Below the pieces are notes generated by a model that worked only from the letters and a program-made list of their open reading frames with translations, made no database searches and was not told where the DNA came from. Below are positions 1 through 12,444 of a DNA stretch of 64,000 nt, one piece after another. Numbering within the stretch: the first letter of the stretch is position 1; the number at the start of each line of letters is the position of its first letter. The stretch covers positions 628,483 through 692,482 of the forward strand of contig SIJG01000015.1 in assembly GCA_023374025.1 (NCBI GenBank), read 5' to 3'. Origin of the DNA: Heterodera schachtii. Its lineage: Eukaryota; Nematoda; Chromadorea; Rhabditida; Heteroderidae. Position numbers and translations under genes: made by a program.

Positions 1-178
1 TTGATAGAATTTGATTTCAAATAATTCATTTTACAGATTTTGTTGACCCGAAAATGTTGCAAAATTTTTGATTAAATGAAGCAAAATTATGGAAACACAA
101 AACCAATCAATAATAGTCTGATCAGGGGCTAATACCAATGAGTGATCAAGATATTATTGGGCATTTCCTTTTCAACAG

Positions 179-2030
179 TGTAACATTTGCTTGTTGGACA
201 TCGATGCTCGACGCTTGGAAGTGCCGGAGGATTTGCCATCCTTTCCACGCCAACAGCGCATGATCAGCGAGATCAACGCATTGCTTGCCCAATCAGCTTC
301 TGCTGCTGATCAGCAAAGACAGAAACATAAACAGGCGGCGGAGGACAACAACAGCGGCGTGCATACATTTTATAAGCGGGTAAATTCTATTCAATGTTCT
401 ATAGGACTTATACTTGTTGCATTTGCAATATTACGGTTTTTTCTATTCGTTTATATTATACATTGTATTATTGACAAGTATATGTAGTTGATGAAATTTA
501 ATTTTTTGAACTTTTAGACCAATTTGTTTGTGGCGGCCAACAAATTTGTTGAGAAAAATGCATTAAAGAAAAAAAAAATGAAAGTTTCGTTTGAGTAAAA
601 AATGAAAGTTATTTAAACAATTTTTCTACAAAAAATTTGATCAAAAAATTGTTGCTATTTTTTTTTCAAAAAAAAAAACAGCTTTCCTCTTTTTAAATTT
701 ATTTTTGGCATTTTTTTAATCCAGTTTTTAGCCATATTTTAACACATTTAAATATTAAAATATATCAAATACATATATCCCAGATATTAATGCTCTATCT
801 TTTTAAAGATATACAATATATGTATGCATATAAATGGCATTCCATTAATTATTCATTTAGCCGTTTATTTTAAAAACATTATATGTAACCTAGCCCTGAA
901 AAATTTAATGGGAATTTTCGAGAATATATAAAAATTTCTAAAATTTCACAGGGCCTCCAATTCAATGCGGCCATTCGCCAGCTGTTCCTGGACCATTTTG
1001 TCTCACTGTTCTCCACCTATGAAGCATATTTGCTTCATGCCGGCACGGAGCATGGTGGCATTGTGTCGGTGCCGAAAAGTCGGCGCAAAAATGGCCGAAT
1101 GTTTCGAGAGTCGAGCGCAAATTTTGACAAAATTTCATTTCTGGTTGATCAGCCGGAGTCGGTGCTCTCATTTCTGAGTGCCTTCCTTGAAACACAGGTG
1201 ATCGAAGATTGATCAAGCAGACCGATCAATGGTTCTCCTAATTAAAAAACATGCTTCAGTAATACTTTCTTTCTTCAGAGTAACAAAAATTTTATCTTTG
1301 TTTTTTTTTTGATATCCATAATTTAAAAAATTGAAAAATTTTCCAGCCATTTTTTGTGAAAATTTTTGAAAAAATACTTAAAATCGCTGAAATTTTTTTG
1401 TTTCTTTAAATTTTCTTAGATAAGATTTTCCTAAAAAATTTCTTGAATTCTTTATCACAGCTTGTCGGCATCCGGGTATAATTTTTCTCAAAATTTTGGG
1501 ATTGTAAAACCCTTTTTTTAAAAAATTGAAGTCTCCAAACTTTTGATAAATTCGTAAAATTTTCAATTTTTTAGATGTTCACCTCTTTCATCGACGCAAA
1601 AATTCTGTCAGCCCAAAATCTGCACACAAAAACAATAAATGTACAAATATTTGACGAGAAAATTGCCGCTTTGTCATCAACAGAAAGTCAAAAACAACAA
1701 ACAATGGAAGCCAAAAATTGTCAGAAATTTTGTTTTAAAAATTTATAAATTTACAAATTTTCAGCCCTAAGGCTGGCAAAATTGGAATTTCCGAGGCCAA
1801 GGCCTGGCTGTTCGTCGGTTCAGCCACGAAAATATGGTGGCTTTCTTCCAATTCCGGCACAATCTGTGCTCGAGCCCCCGGCTCCAGCGGTTGTGCCAAA
1901 CAACAGAAATTTCTTGGCAAATAATGCCGGCACAAAAAATGAACAACAGAGACAGGGCGAGGAGGAAATGGTGGAGGAGCCATTTAATGACGAGGCATGG
2001 CAAACGATAAACAGATTAAATGATTATTAT
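179..2030 (+). CDS. DENND5: DENND5-like gene: C-terminal DENN/dDENN exons
   Basis: Exon 179-379 encodes a segment with [17 protein letters not shown], typical of the stretch between DENN and dDENN. Exon 952-1197 encodes [16 protein letters not shown], then [22 protein letters not shown] and FLSAFLETQ. Exon 1575 onwards continues [15 protein letters not shown]. Together these give the family motif FLETQMF..F.D, the end of the DENN module that contacts Rab. Exon 1765 onwards ([14 protein letters not shown]) is a linker of low conservation. Donors of the 1575 and 1765 exons are not clear: 1575-1726 lacks an obvious GT, and the 1765 exon meets a stop at 2043-2045, so its true end lies before that. 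Intron 380-951 is AT-rich filler with nothing else visible. Confidence 0.82.
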
Positions 2031-5000
2031 AAATTAAAGGGATAAGCAGAGTAACTTTGGCCGGGTGTGGATAACCCCTTTGGGCGACGATGGCATAAAA
2101 TTTTATAATTTTTTTTAGAAAAGTGATGGTCCGGTGGAGATGTGACTCTAGATTTTTATTTTAATAATTCTGAGAATCATTAAACTGTGCATAGGATTTA
2201 ATTAGCTTATCCTAAAATTTTTTAAAAATAATTTTTTCAAATTTTGGAGATGCTCTCTCAACTTTTGAGATCAATTCTCAAAATTTTTTGAAATATTACT
2301 CTCGAATACCCATTGAAATACGGTATTCACAAATTTTTTTAGTTCTTTTGACTTTTTTTTTTTTTGCAGAATCGTCAGTCTGGCAATCCGATTAAGTGCC
2401 AAAATTTGAAAACGGATGATTCAGTGGTGCCAAAAGCCGTTGTTGGTGAAGCAAAACTGCAGCAGCACGGTGGTGCAATTGCCGCTGCTCAAAAGAGCGC
2501 CCCGATGAATATGGCACATCAAAATTGGCGTTTTGTTGAGCAATTGTTGAAGGAGACCAAAGGTGGTCAGAGATACATTTTGCCAAACATGGACAATTGG
2601 TCAACCGGGACAATTGATCACCAAAAATAGAATTCAATTTTTGCCCCAAAATTAATGATTGTAAAAGATGATTAAGCTTAATTAATAGGGCTAAAGTTCT
2701 ATGGACTAAAAAAATGCCAAAATTGACAAAAAACCTGGGCTAAAAATTCAAAAAATGACCAAAAACTGTCAAAAATTGCCAAAAAAATTGTTTAAACATC
2801 CAATATTGACTTAAAAAAATCAAAAGAATAATTTTTTGACATAATGTGACAATCAGACAAAAAAATATATAATATATTTTAAATATACAATAATGCAAAA
2901 AACAAATAAATTAATTTGTCAAGCAAAAACGAAGCGCATTTTGGTGGCCAAAATGGGCAACGAAGCAGTGCATTTGGGTCACGGGCACCTCCATCTGGGC
3001 ATTTCGGGTGTTGAAGAAGTGAATTTAAAAAAATTTTAATATTATTTTTCTTATTTAATATATTAATAGATTATAATTATTATTTCGATTAATTCATTAT
3101 CAGAATACTTTGGTCGCTTCATTTTGCGATTTGTTGGAGCGAATTTGGTCCCATGGATTGAAGAAAAAGCAGGTCCTCCTAATTTTTTTTAAATCCGCCA
3201 GTCAAAAAAATAATTTTTTTCCGAATTCAAAATTATTTGCTTATTTTTGAGATTTCCTATTTAAAAACAATTAATTCAAATAATAATTATTTCATATATT
3301 AAAAGTTGTTTAATGAATAAATTATTATTTTTTTTTATATATTTGTCAGAACACAAAAGCATGAAAAATTTCCGGAATTTTTAAGCAATTTCAGAGGGCT
3401 AAAAGTTGAAAAATTCCAAAATTTTAGGGAAAATCGGCCCTGTGGAATTACATCATTGCCTACCATGAATGGGAGAAGAAAAGCAACAGGGAGGCGAGCC
3501 GTAAAGCCAGCTTAACAGCTGGTGGGACCACCGGTGAATCACAGTCAGGTACAGTAATAGGGCAGCACCATTCATTACCATCATCATACTCTAATTACCG
3601 TAATCAAATTTATATACAGTATTTTTTTTTTGTAAAATGTCAAATGGTCCAATTTTGATTAAGAATCTGTCCTTTGGATTGTTTTTCGGAGACGTATAAA
3701 ACGTAAGGGAAAACTTATAATATGTATACCTTCATGCAAATGCTTTTTGTCGCATGAGAAATTCCATTTATTTGCAATGCATTTTCAGTCCCGCTTTTTC
3801 AGTATTAATCTTGAGAAGCTACAGTATCTCAAACCCAGACTCGTGTTCTGGATGGAGTACTGTATTTTTGTCCCCAATAAAATTCCCTAGAAAAATTTTC
3901 AGCAACTCTTTTTGCTTTTTTCTAGAAGTTTATTTGTATGTGTTTTGGTATTATACTGTAATATACTTTTTGGTGTTATACTGTAAATCTGTTTGTATAT
4001 ACAATATTGTAATTGATTTTGTTGATGGTTTGTCCATTTTTTGTTGCAATTTGTCACACTGTACACAGGTGAGGAGGAGGATGAGGACAAAGTGTTGACA
4101 ACCGTTGGAACAGAATCGGACGACAATGGCACGCCTAAGGCGGCATTGGTCGATCTGATCAGTTCTATCAGGCGGATGGCATCCGCAGGTGGTGGAGATG
4201 ATGGCGACAACGCGTCATTGTCATCGGCGGCGAGTTCTGGTACAGTCGCGGCGACGACGCCAACAGTGCCGGACTGGTCTCAGTCGCTGTTGAGAGCTGC
4301 TAATGTGATTTGCGAGCGCATATCCGGTGCCGGAGGATCCGCTAGCAGTTCCGGCGGCGATTTTGGCGGTGCTAGCGATAGCATAGGCGACTACAGTAAA
4401 AAGTCGGCGACACTTCCGCCACGCCCGCCACCGCCTCGGCCAAGCGGCAGCAGCAGGTCACGTCAGGCGGCGATAGAAGCGGAACCGCACCACTGCAACA
4501 GGAGCAGAGAAGGAGCAGAACGCCAACGCCAAATTCAAAAAAGAACGCGCGAGTGCCGGCAAAAGCGAGCGCTGCGGCGACCGGGACGGCAGCGATTGTG
4601 AGGGAAAAGAGTGCGCAAAAAGAGGAGACGCGGGAAAAGAACACAGAGACAAGCGGTGGCGGAGACGGAACGCCATCAACCTATCGAAAATTCATTTACA
4701 AGGGCCCGCCGTTGAAGGAGATGAACAACAACGGCAACACTGGCCGGAGATCAGTGAGCAGTCAGCGGAGAACGCCAACGACTTCTGCACATGGTGGCGG
4801 CCTTTTGACAAATCTGATCACCGGTACAGTACACTCCTTTTCCCGATCAGTTAAAAGACAGGCACATCACTGTGATTAGTGGTACTGTGTAAGATTAACC
4901 ATACTAAAACTATAGTATTTTTATACAGACTTTGACCAGTTTAAGAGCGCGTTAAATCTAATAGTGGTGAAATATATCACACAGATTATTAGAGGCATTG

Positions 5001-8000
5001 ACTGACTGCAAATTTTTATTTGTACAGTATGCTAATAGTGTAAAATGTCAGTGTACTATATAATAATTTATGAGGAATAAAATATTTTTAATAAAATTAT
5101 TTTTTTTATAATAATTTTGTGATTTGTTCCTTCCAAAATTTTCTGTGATTTAATAAGCCTTCGTTAGTAATGTTATGTGATTGGTCATTATTTTTGTCTT
5201 GTCCCAATAAAAATTCCATTTTAAATTAAAAATGCCTACCAAAAAAAATCCCGCCGCTCTACTTTTTGCTTAAGCTTTTTTTTTATCATGCTTAAATGTG
5301 GCTTCCGAAGCTAGAGCTTCTAATCCATAAATTCAAAATTACAAAAATATAAATAAACACTAAGATTTGGCCTCCCATCTGTCCGAGGACTCACTTTCCC
5401 GGCTCGCACTGTCCTCCGTGCCAGCCGCCGCCGTCGGCACGGACAACAAAGGCACACCGACGCGCAGACGGACGCGCGACCTAAGCATTGGTCCGGCCAG
5501 CGGACACTCTGTTGTTGTGCCGCCAAGGCCGGCGCCGCGGAATCGGTGATAAAAATGCGCAATAACTTTGATATAAATTAATTTGAGATTTTTCTTCATT
5601 TTAAACAAATCCAAAATTACTTAAAAAGAATTATTTAACGGAATTATGCGTTTTTGGCGCAAATTTTTTCATCAAAATATTTTTAAATTGATAAATATTT
5701 AGAAATTATCGTGAAATAATATTATTTTTTTTTTTTTTAATTTACAGTTCACTGTCCCGTACCAGCAGTCCATCACGGTTTTATGAAAAATTGACACGCG
5801 GCGCGTCAATTGGAGGCGGCGATTTGCGCACACTGAAGCCATTGCCGAGCACAATGTCCTACGACTTAAAGTGATATTTTTTTAAATTTAATTATTATTT
5901 TATTTATTGAAATTTACTAATTTAATATTTAAATTGAAATTAAAATTGAAAAGATTTAGTTTTAATTAAAAAATTATTTATAATTTTTTTAAATTTAACT
6001 TCTCCGATAAAATTATAAAAGATTAATCCAAAAAAAAATATTGTTATATTAGTTCTTTTATAAATTTAATATAACTTTTCTCTATGATTTATAATTGAAT
6101 AAAATATTAGTTAAATTAATTAGTTTGCTTCATAAAATTGTAGAAATATCATGAGAATGACCGAGATCAAAACTGACATTGGCTTTGCTCGCGCATTTGT
6201 ACGGTTGGCATTGGAGCGAAAATTGCTTTATCTGTACCTGAAAAAGGTGTTTTTTTTCGATAAGTTTTTGGCATTTTGTTCATAATTTTAATACAACAAA
6301 TATAGTAAATCACCGTTATATAAAAATTTACTAATATAACAACAAAAAAAATATGGTCTATTAACTACTTTATCCCCACCATTTTTCAGTTGTTGGCCAA
6401 CACACCTCTGCTACAGTAAGCCAAATGAATTCGAAAAAACAAAAATCCCTGACTAAGAAGATTCCGAAAAATTCCTTTTAACAAGTACAAATGTCCTTGA
6501 GAGAATAACTGGCGATAAAAAAAAATATAATTTTAAAGGACAACATACTCGATTAGATATTGAATAAACAAACGAAGGAGCGCAAGAAAATTGTAATTTT
6601 AAAGGACGCGTACTTAAAAAAGACTGCCCATTCTAATCAAAACCAAGGGAGCAAGAAAGATGTAGTTTTCAAGGAGGTACTTGAAAAATCCGTTTTTTAC
6701 AGGAAAATTTATAAACGAAATGCCTTCTTACGGTGTGACGAGGAGCGGGAGCAGTTCCTGTTCCATTTGTTGTCACTGAACGCGGTCGACTTCAACTGCT
6801 TCACCAACACTTTTTTGACTATAAGTGAGTGGTGATTCAGTTTTTGTTTTTAGAATTTTCCTAAATTTTCGATTTCATTGAAACTAATTAATTTTAGATC
6901 AATGTGATCAGTAGAACCGGACCATATTTATTTATTTTTTTCTATTTAAAATTTTCATTAATTCTTTTTTTTTTTTTGTAAATTAATCACACAAAGCCTA
7001 TAAAATGATCTGAAGCTCATCAAGCTTTATTGGGGATATGTATTTGTTGTCATGTAAATTATTCTTAAGTATAAGTAACTAGATTTAATTTGAATTTTTT
7101 TGTTTTTTAATATTTTTTAACTCAAATTTTGGCTATGAAATTTTGGAAATTTGCTAAAAAATTAAAATTGTACAGAATTTAATAGTGTTTATATTAAGAA
7201 ATGCGTTATGAGGTGTTGCTGGAAGGAAGTTTGGACCGATTCCCCGCCTCTTTGCTGTACATTGTGATGACCGGTTCCCATGGCTGCACATCGTCCATTT
7301 TTCTGCCTGCTAACAGTGTCCAATTCACATTTGATGTACTGTACTGTATTTTTTGCTTGATACTGTAATTACTGACATGGATTTCTCATTCCCTGGCCCC
7401 TGACACATTTTTAAAAACTAAAAATTTTCAAGGAACAAATTTGGAAAAATGAAAATTGGGAAAATTTTTGTAAATTTTTCCCATCGGGGGAATACCGTAA
7501 TCTGCTTCTTCTACAAAACGCACATATTATCTTGTTTCTTTAACGAAAAAATTACAGTGACTAATTTCGGTTACGGTATAACATCTCTGATAAACCTGGG
7601 AGTACTGTAATCTGATACTTCTACCAACTTATACTAAATTATTTGTTTCTTTAACTTATGTACATATCACTGACTCATTTCGGGTTACGGTATGACCACT
7701 CTTTTGTAACTAACTACGGCCCGCCCTTCCTTACAGTAAACTTTTTTTTTTGTACATTTTGACAGTTCAAAAACCTTGGCACACTGTCCACATTACGCAT
7801 TGGTCACACGTTGGAAAACAACAAGACCAACAGCAATAACAACAATTTTATCAATAATAACAACAACAGTAATCAACGATTGTCCAAATGGTTTCTCAAA
7901 CATGTAATTATTGTCATTAAAAATAATTAAAATTTATTATCAAGAATTAATTATTAATTTTTTAAATTAAGGTGTTGGTTCGCAACTGTGTCACTGCGCA

Positions 8001-11000
8001 AACATTTTATTTTCGGTGCGATTCCATTAATATTAAAAACATTATGCCTTAAGAATTTTTTTTTTAAATTGAAATTTTTAATTCATAAAAATTTTCTAAT
8101 CAAAACAGAATTTCTTTCAGTCTTTCTTATTATTTTAAACAAACAATTAAAAAAAAAATCCTAATTAAGAAACAATTTATTCTTTAACTAAAAAATCAAA
8201 TTTAAATTTTTTGGCCTCTAAGCAATTAGATTATGAATGATTTGCCTAAAATTATGAAGCAGGATATAGATTTTTAACTTGCAAATCTTTTCAATCCCTC
8301 AGAATAAGAATTCAAATCTTGGATCAATCCATAAGAAAAAAGTTTTTTAAATAAATTTAAAAAATGAATAATTTTTGAATTCTATACAATTTTGGCAAAA
8401 TTTACCGGCTTTTCGAGTACCGTTCCCTGAAAAACAATCAGTTGTGGCCGTTGGTTTGGCCGTGGCATTGATGACGGCGCGTTGGAGCGTTTGCTCGTTG
8501 CGGAGGCCATTGTTACGCGACGGCATTATGCCGACGGAAGTGATGAGGACTGAAGCGGTGTCAATGATGGATGGCGGTGGCTCGCGCGGAAGCGGCGGCG
8601 CTGAAATGTTCTCATCTGTGCGTGAAAGAACAAAATTTTGTGCCAACTAATGAAATTCTTGATAATTTTGGCTTACTAAAAAAAAATTCTAGGCAACGGA
8701 AGCCCGAGGGCATTGATAAGGGTCACCATGAGAAAGTTTCAGTTTTTAAGACATTTCGAAAACAAATTAAAAAAAAAATTTTACTAAACTGGTCGAGAAA
8801 TCGATACCGAGTCAATAAAAGTCTTGAATTTTTGGGCTATATCCCGGGACCGAGTCTCAGTGTCAAGACTGGGTTATCTTCTCAAGTATCGAGAAAATTT
8901 CGCCTGTAATGGATGGGTTCTATTTTTTAAATGCCCAAAAATCGCATAAATTTCAAATATCTAATTAATTTTCTCTGGGATTTTTTAGAGAATAAACTAA
9001 AATCTATCCCCTAAATTAGGGAATTCATATGTCTGCCTTTTCTACAGGGCATCAAATCGGAGCAGTATCTGCTGCAGCATGCCGAAAGCCCATTGAGTGC
9101 GGCCGCTGCATTTTTGTCACCGCGCAAGGCCAAATTTTCCACCATGGAGAGCAGCAACAGCACAGCGAGCGGTGGACGGTCGCGCGACCGCTCCTACCAT
9201 CGCCGGTTCCGCTCGCCGAGCTGTGAGCGGCGGAACAGCGGCGACACCGGCGTTTCTGGCAGCAACGCGTCCAACACCAGCGGCTGCCCTGGTTGGTATA
9301 GTATGGATACTGTAAAGGGCCAATACCGATCGATTATGGTGTGCATAATATCATATTTCCATACGATTGTTATTATGTTCACTGGGCGATCTTTTTTTAT
9401 TATTAATTATCCGTTAATTAGCCAATAATTGAATATTGATTCACTAGTTAATTAACGAACTATATTTGTTAATTAGTCGGTAGTTGTGTTTTGTGGCGGG
9501 CATAAAGATCAAGTGCAAAACCATGATCATAAACAATATAAATTAGTTAATTAATTAACCTAATTAGTTTAGCTTAATTTAATTACTACTATTTCAATGA
9601 GAGATAGCTCCAATTAGTAAATTAATTAGGCAATAATTAACACTCAGATAAACTCCAAGTGTTGGAGCATCGGGTCGGAATTGCTGTCAATGCGCTGACA
9701 AAGCATTTCCTCACCTCAACAGAGAAGGACCAGCAAAGCCGGAATGCCAAACTGAGCACATTGCTTTGCTCCGAGGATGGGGGACTTTTGCCATCGTTGG
9801 ACGGCATTTTGTAGGGCAAATGCCAATTTATTTTTCAAATTTCCAAAATGCCTTTATCCTGAATTCGGGTTAGCTAATGTGCTTTCCATGAAAATATTTG
9901 GCCAAATCTTAAATATTATTTCCCAGAATTACGCTTTTAATGTTTTTACTTAAATACCTATATACAACTGAGTACCGTAATTTATTTACAGTATTTTCAT
10001 ATAAACAAATACCGTAATGAAAATCTATGCATAAAAATTTTTGTTAAGCGAATATGGCCTCATACAACGCTTCTTGCGGCCAATGTACCCATGGGATTAC
10101 ATTGAGGTTATTGAAATTTAAATTTGGGTTTTTAATTTAATTTTATTTTTCAGAAAGTTTTTGTGTGGTTCCGTAAATTTTTTTGCTCCGGTGAATCGAA
10201 AAAGTTCACACAAGAACAACGGTAAGTGGAGGAGAAGGATTCAATATTTTCGAAATGCCAATAAATAAATGAAAGAAGTGTTTAAATCAGGGCTCCCAAC
10301 TCTTCTGATTTATTAGTATTTTGCTGATTTTAAGGGGTCATCGATGATTTTTTATGAGATGCTGATTTGCTGATTTTTGCTGCTTTTTTGAGAAAAATTG
10401 CTGATTTTTTGGAAAAAAAAAACTTAATTTTAGTACATTAATTTTTCAGTACATTTATGACTTTAAAGCACAAAATTTTCAAAATTTGCTGATTTATGCT
10501 AATTCTTGGAAAAAAAATCCTCAAAAATGGCCATTTTTAGGCTTTCGGCACTGCCTTCACCAAAAACTTCCCTAAAATTTTCAAAATTTGACCTATAAAT
10601 TGCCAATTTTCAGTGAAAATCTGTTTAAAATCGTCAAAATTTCAATTTTTACCCGGGCGGCGCCAATCGGCACCAGGGACGGGCGAAACTCGGCTTAGCA
10701 CTCGAAGCCGAAGCCGACGGCGAAGCACAATTTTCCGCGGTGCAAAAAAAAAAAAACATTTTTGTAGATTTTTTTTTTCATTTGGAATACAATTTTCCAA
10801 ACTGCTGATTTCTGACCGGGGTCAGGGCAGGTCATCCACAAGGCAACTCATCCACAGTCAAGTCATCCACAAGGCAACTCATCCACAAGGCAACTCATCC
10901 ACAGTCAAGTCATCCACAAGGCAACTCATCCACAAGGCAACTCATCCACAAGGCAACTCATCCACAAGGCAACTCATCCACAAGGCAACTCATCCACAGG

Positions 11001-12444
11001 CAACTCATCCACAGTCAAGTCATCCACAAGGCAACTCATCCACGGGCAACCAGCCACATTTTTCTCGGATAAAAATTAAAATTAAATGGGTACAAAATGC
11101 CGATGAAATAAAATAAAATTGGTGAAAATCTTCGCTTCAAAATTGGTGATGGCGCATGGCTGTGCTGTTTTCAATTGTGACATGAGTCCATCATTAAACC
11201 CATTGTTTTTTGCGGACACTTGATAGTTCAACGCGTGGGCAAGGTAAAGAAGAGGGGTCCCAAAATTTTTTTTTTTTTGAGTAAATATTTGGGAGTAATC
11301 CGAGGCTGATTTGTGAGTACTAATCTGGCTTTCTTTTGGCTCAATGTCGATTCCCGGCTCATATTTGAACATTTTTAGAAATTAAAAAATTTTGAGAATA
11401 TTGCAAAAAGCATTGAACAAAACTCATCAAATTCATTTATATAGAATCAAAGCATAACGAGATTTTTACCAATTTTATTTTATTTCATCGGCATTTTGTA
11501 CCCATTTAATTTTAATTTTTATCCGAGAAAAATGTGGATGAGTTGACTGTGGATGAGTTGCCTGTGGATGACCTGCCACTGCGCCTTCTGACCACAAAAG
11601 CTGATTTTGAAAATTTTCACTTGGGAGCCCTGGTTTAAATTTTTCAAAAAATGGAATTTTAAAATGTTCAATCAATTTTATACCAAACAGATCATTGATC
11701 ATCTACACATATAATTTGGTGTCCAAAATTTCTGGTACGTATTCAACAGAACAAAACTGAACAAATTTTAATAAAAATATATATATATATATATATTATA
11801 TACACCAAAATTTTAGTGATATAAAATAAAGTAATTCAATAAAAAATATCTAATAAAAAAAAATAATTTTTAAAAATTTTTTTTAGCACATAATGCCGTC
11901 GGCAAAGAAGGCAAATTCCATTTGTTCATCCTTTTTTCGCTACGGTAGTCAACATCATTTTTAAAATAAAACATATTCCGATCACTTGTTTCATTTGACT
12001 GATCATTATCCACAAATAATTAATTCTGACTAATTCTTTAACCGAAGTTTTAATCAATTCTTTTTATAAAAATTGCTTGGACACATAAAATTTTTAAATA
12101 AATATTAAATAAACTAAATAAGAAAAAAATGAAATTAAATCCTATTTAAATACTTTTTCAATCAACCAAAAAAGGGATCACATTTTGTCCGGACTGCTCC
12201 CATTGATCGCATGGACACAGGTGACCAGCCAACTCTATGATCAAAGTGCATTTTTGCGACAACCATCAAAGCTGTCATATTTGTCAAAACTGATCTCAAC
12301 GCTCAACGAATTTCGTGAGCAAAACATAATAAAATTCTTGAGATTTCATTGTAATTACTATAATGGGTGTCATTAATTAAATAATTATTTTTTTTAGAAT
12401 TTCTCTACGAAAAATCCTTGTTGCAAGGCATTGAGGATATTTGA
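179..12444 (+). CDS. DENND5: DENND5-like (RAB6IP1-type) DENN/RUN/PLAT protein, 3' part of gene
   Basis: Vertebrate DENND5A/B are Rab guanine-nucleotide exchange factors acting at Golgi/endosome membranes, with order DENN-RUN-PLAT-RUN. That order is readable here. Exons supported by phase and splice sites: 179-379, 952-1197, 1575 to about 1726, 1765 to about 2030, 2370-2562, 2924-3018, 3104-3172, 3428-3548, 4069 to about 4823 (internal splice unresolved), about 5366-5548, 5748-5870, 6144-6246, 6390-6415, 6703-6824, 7199-7335, 7766-7903, 7972-8015, 8442-8539, 9048-9291, 9648-9810, 10049-10106, 10154-10221, 11691-11734, 11887-11944, 12175-12314, 12398-12444 (TGA). Most joins are phase-consistent. 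The join 8539 to 9048 is not, so a small exon may be missing. The gene begins upstream of the window. Diagnostic strings include [45 protein letters not shown] and [19 protein letters not shown]. Family assignment is strong. The Rab target is not deducible. Confidence 0.9.
2370..6824 (+). CDS. DENND5: DENND5-like gene: first RUN domain exons
   Basis: Exon 2370-2562 ends with [18 protein letters not shown]. It joins 2924-3018 in phase through a split Ala codon to give [20 protein letters not shown] and SGVEE. Then 3104-3172 ([19 protein letters not shown]), 3428-3548 ([18 protein letters not shown]), a long low-complexity loop (4069-5870), 6144-6246 ([29 protein letters not shown]), 6390-6415 (LLANTPLL, a 26-bp micro-exon) and 6703-6824 ([35 protein letters not shown]). 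This is the RUN domain that in DENND5A/RAB6IP1 contributes to Rab6/Rab11-type binding (established for the family). The loop inserted between the two halves is far longer than in vertebrate relatives. Confidence 0.9.
4069..5870 (+). CDS. DENND5: DENND5-like gene: Ser/Gly/Pro-rich insert inside RUN1
   Basis: From the acceptor before 4069 the frame reads [13 protein letters not shown], then Ser/Gly-rich sequence to a poly-Pro stretch ([13 protein letters not shown]). Downstream, sensible sequence continues in a different frame ([18 protein letters not shown], then [16 protein letters not shown]) to a GT donor at 4824. The change of frame near 4395-4460 implies a short intron I could not phase, or a sequence error. 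Exon about 5366-5548 ([39 protein letters not shown]) joins in phase through a split Arg codon to 5748-5870 ([31 protein letters not shown]). The latter string matches the conserved entry into the second half of RUN1. The insert is probably disordered and a candidate for phosphorylation (inference). Confidence 0.7.
7199..8539 (+). CDS. DENND5: DENND5-like gene: PLAT domain exons
   Basis: Four exons in consistent phase: 7199-7335 ([10 protein letters not shown], then ANSVQFTFD), 7766-7903 ([17 protein letters not shown], an Asn-rich run, LSKWFLKH), 7972-8015 ([14 protein letters not shown]) and 8442-8539 ([32 protein letters not shown]). This is the PLAT/LH2 beta-sandwich pattern of DENND5: strand, IGH motif, KW.....V..R, and the closing CGRW.G.G.DDG.LER.L segment. 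The Arg before CGRW is rebuilt from CG at the end of 8015 and T at 8442. The Asn-rich stretch (AAC/AAT triplets, about 7814-7873) is a triplet expansion in a surface loop. Introns 7336-7765 and 8016-8441 hold no other recognisable feature. Confidence 0.88.
9048..9291 (+). CDS. DENND5: DENND5-like gene: linker exon between PLAT and RUN2
   Basis: TTCTACAG precedes an open exon reading [36 protein letters not shown], then Arg/Ser-rich sequence ([19 protein letters not shown]). A GT donor follows at 9292. Its single trailing G joins the AT of the next exon (9648) to make Asp, giving [11 protein letters not shown]. The exon is GC-rich against AT-rich introns. SR-like composition suggests a flexible, phosphorylatable linker (inference). 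The upstream join (8539 to 9048) is out of phase as drawn, so a short exon in 8540-9047 or another donor is likely. 8688-8720 was examined and not convincing. Confidence 0.72.
9648..12444 (+). CDS. DENND5: DENND5-like gene: second RUN domain and C-terminus (copy 1)
   Basis: Eight exons, all in phase: 9648-9810 ([39 protein letters not shown]), 10049-10106 ([19 protein letters not shown]), 10154-10221 ([20 protein letters not shown]), 11691-11734, 11887-11944 ([17 protein letters not shown]), 12175-12314 ([32 protein letters not shown]) and 12398-12444 ([14 protein letters not shown], stop TGA 12442-12444). This corresponds to RUN2 and the C-terminal tail of DENND5. The tail ending in SLLQGIEDI resembles the vertebrate 'SLVKGIDI' end. 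The intron 10222-11690 is enlarged by a hAT-like insertion. A second copy of all eight exons lies at 18454-19869. Confidence 0.9.
10288..11632. mobile_element. hAT-like non-autonomous element with perfect 8-bp target-site duplication
   Basis: Terminal inverted repeats CAGGGCTCCCAA and TTGGGAGCCCTG bound 1345 bp. They are flanked on both sides by GTTTAAAT (10280-10287 and 11633-11640). The paralogous intron in the DENND5 duplicate holds a single GTTTAAAT (19091-19098) and no element, so the empty site is present in the same window. The 8-bp duplication and CAGGG ends are hallmarks of the hAT superfamily. There is no transposase: the open frames inside come from a short tandem repeat. Internally, about 11055-11130 is repeated inverted at about 11470-11545, and a 16-bp tandem array occupies 10830-11055. 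Confidence 0.9.
10828..11056. repeat. 16-bp tandem repeat, unit AAGGCAACTCATCCAC
   Basis: About a dozen units of AAGGCAACTCATCCAC, some with AGTCAAGTCATCCAC variants, sit inside the hAT-like element. A reverse-complement remnant (GTGGATGAGTTGACTGTGG) is at about 11533-11570, so the array is the expanded arm of an internal inverted repeat. The open frame across it ([16 protein letters not shown]) is a by-product of the repeat. Confidence 0.9.

Noticed and set aside
1..178. Separate gene at the window start
   Set aside because: Intronic AT-rich DNA of the DENND5-like gene, ending in the acceptor before 179.
8571..8909. Plus-strand ORF after the PLAT domain as a DENND5 exon
   Set aside because: Its frame does not match the CGRWFGRG frame and the sequence is low in conserved residues. 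A hidden short exon in 8540-9047 remains possible.
10828..11056. CRISPR-like or repeat-protein reading of the 16-bp array
   Set aside because: No spacers, eukaryotic context, and the array is part of an internal inverted repeat of a hAT-like element.
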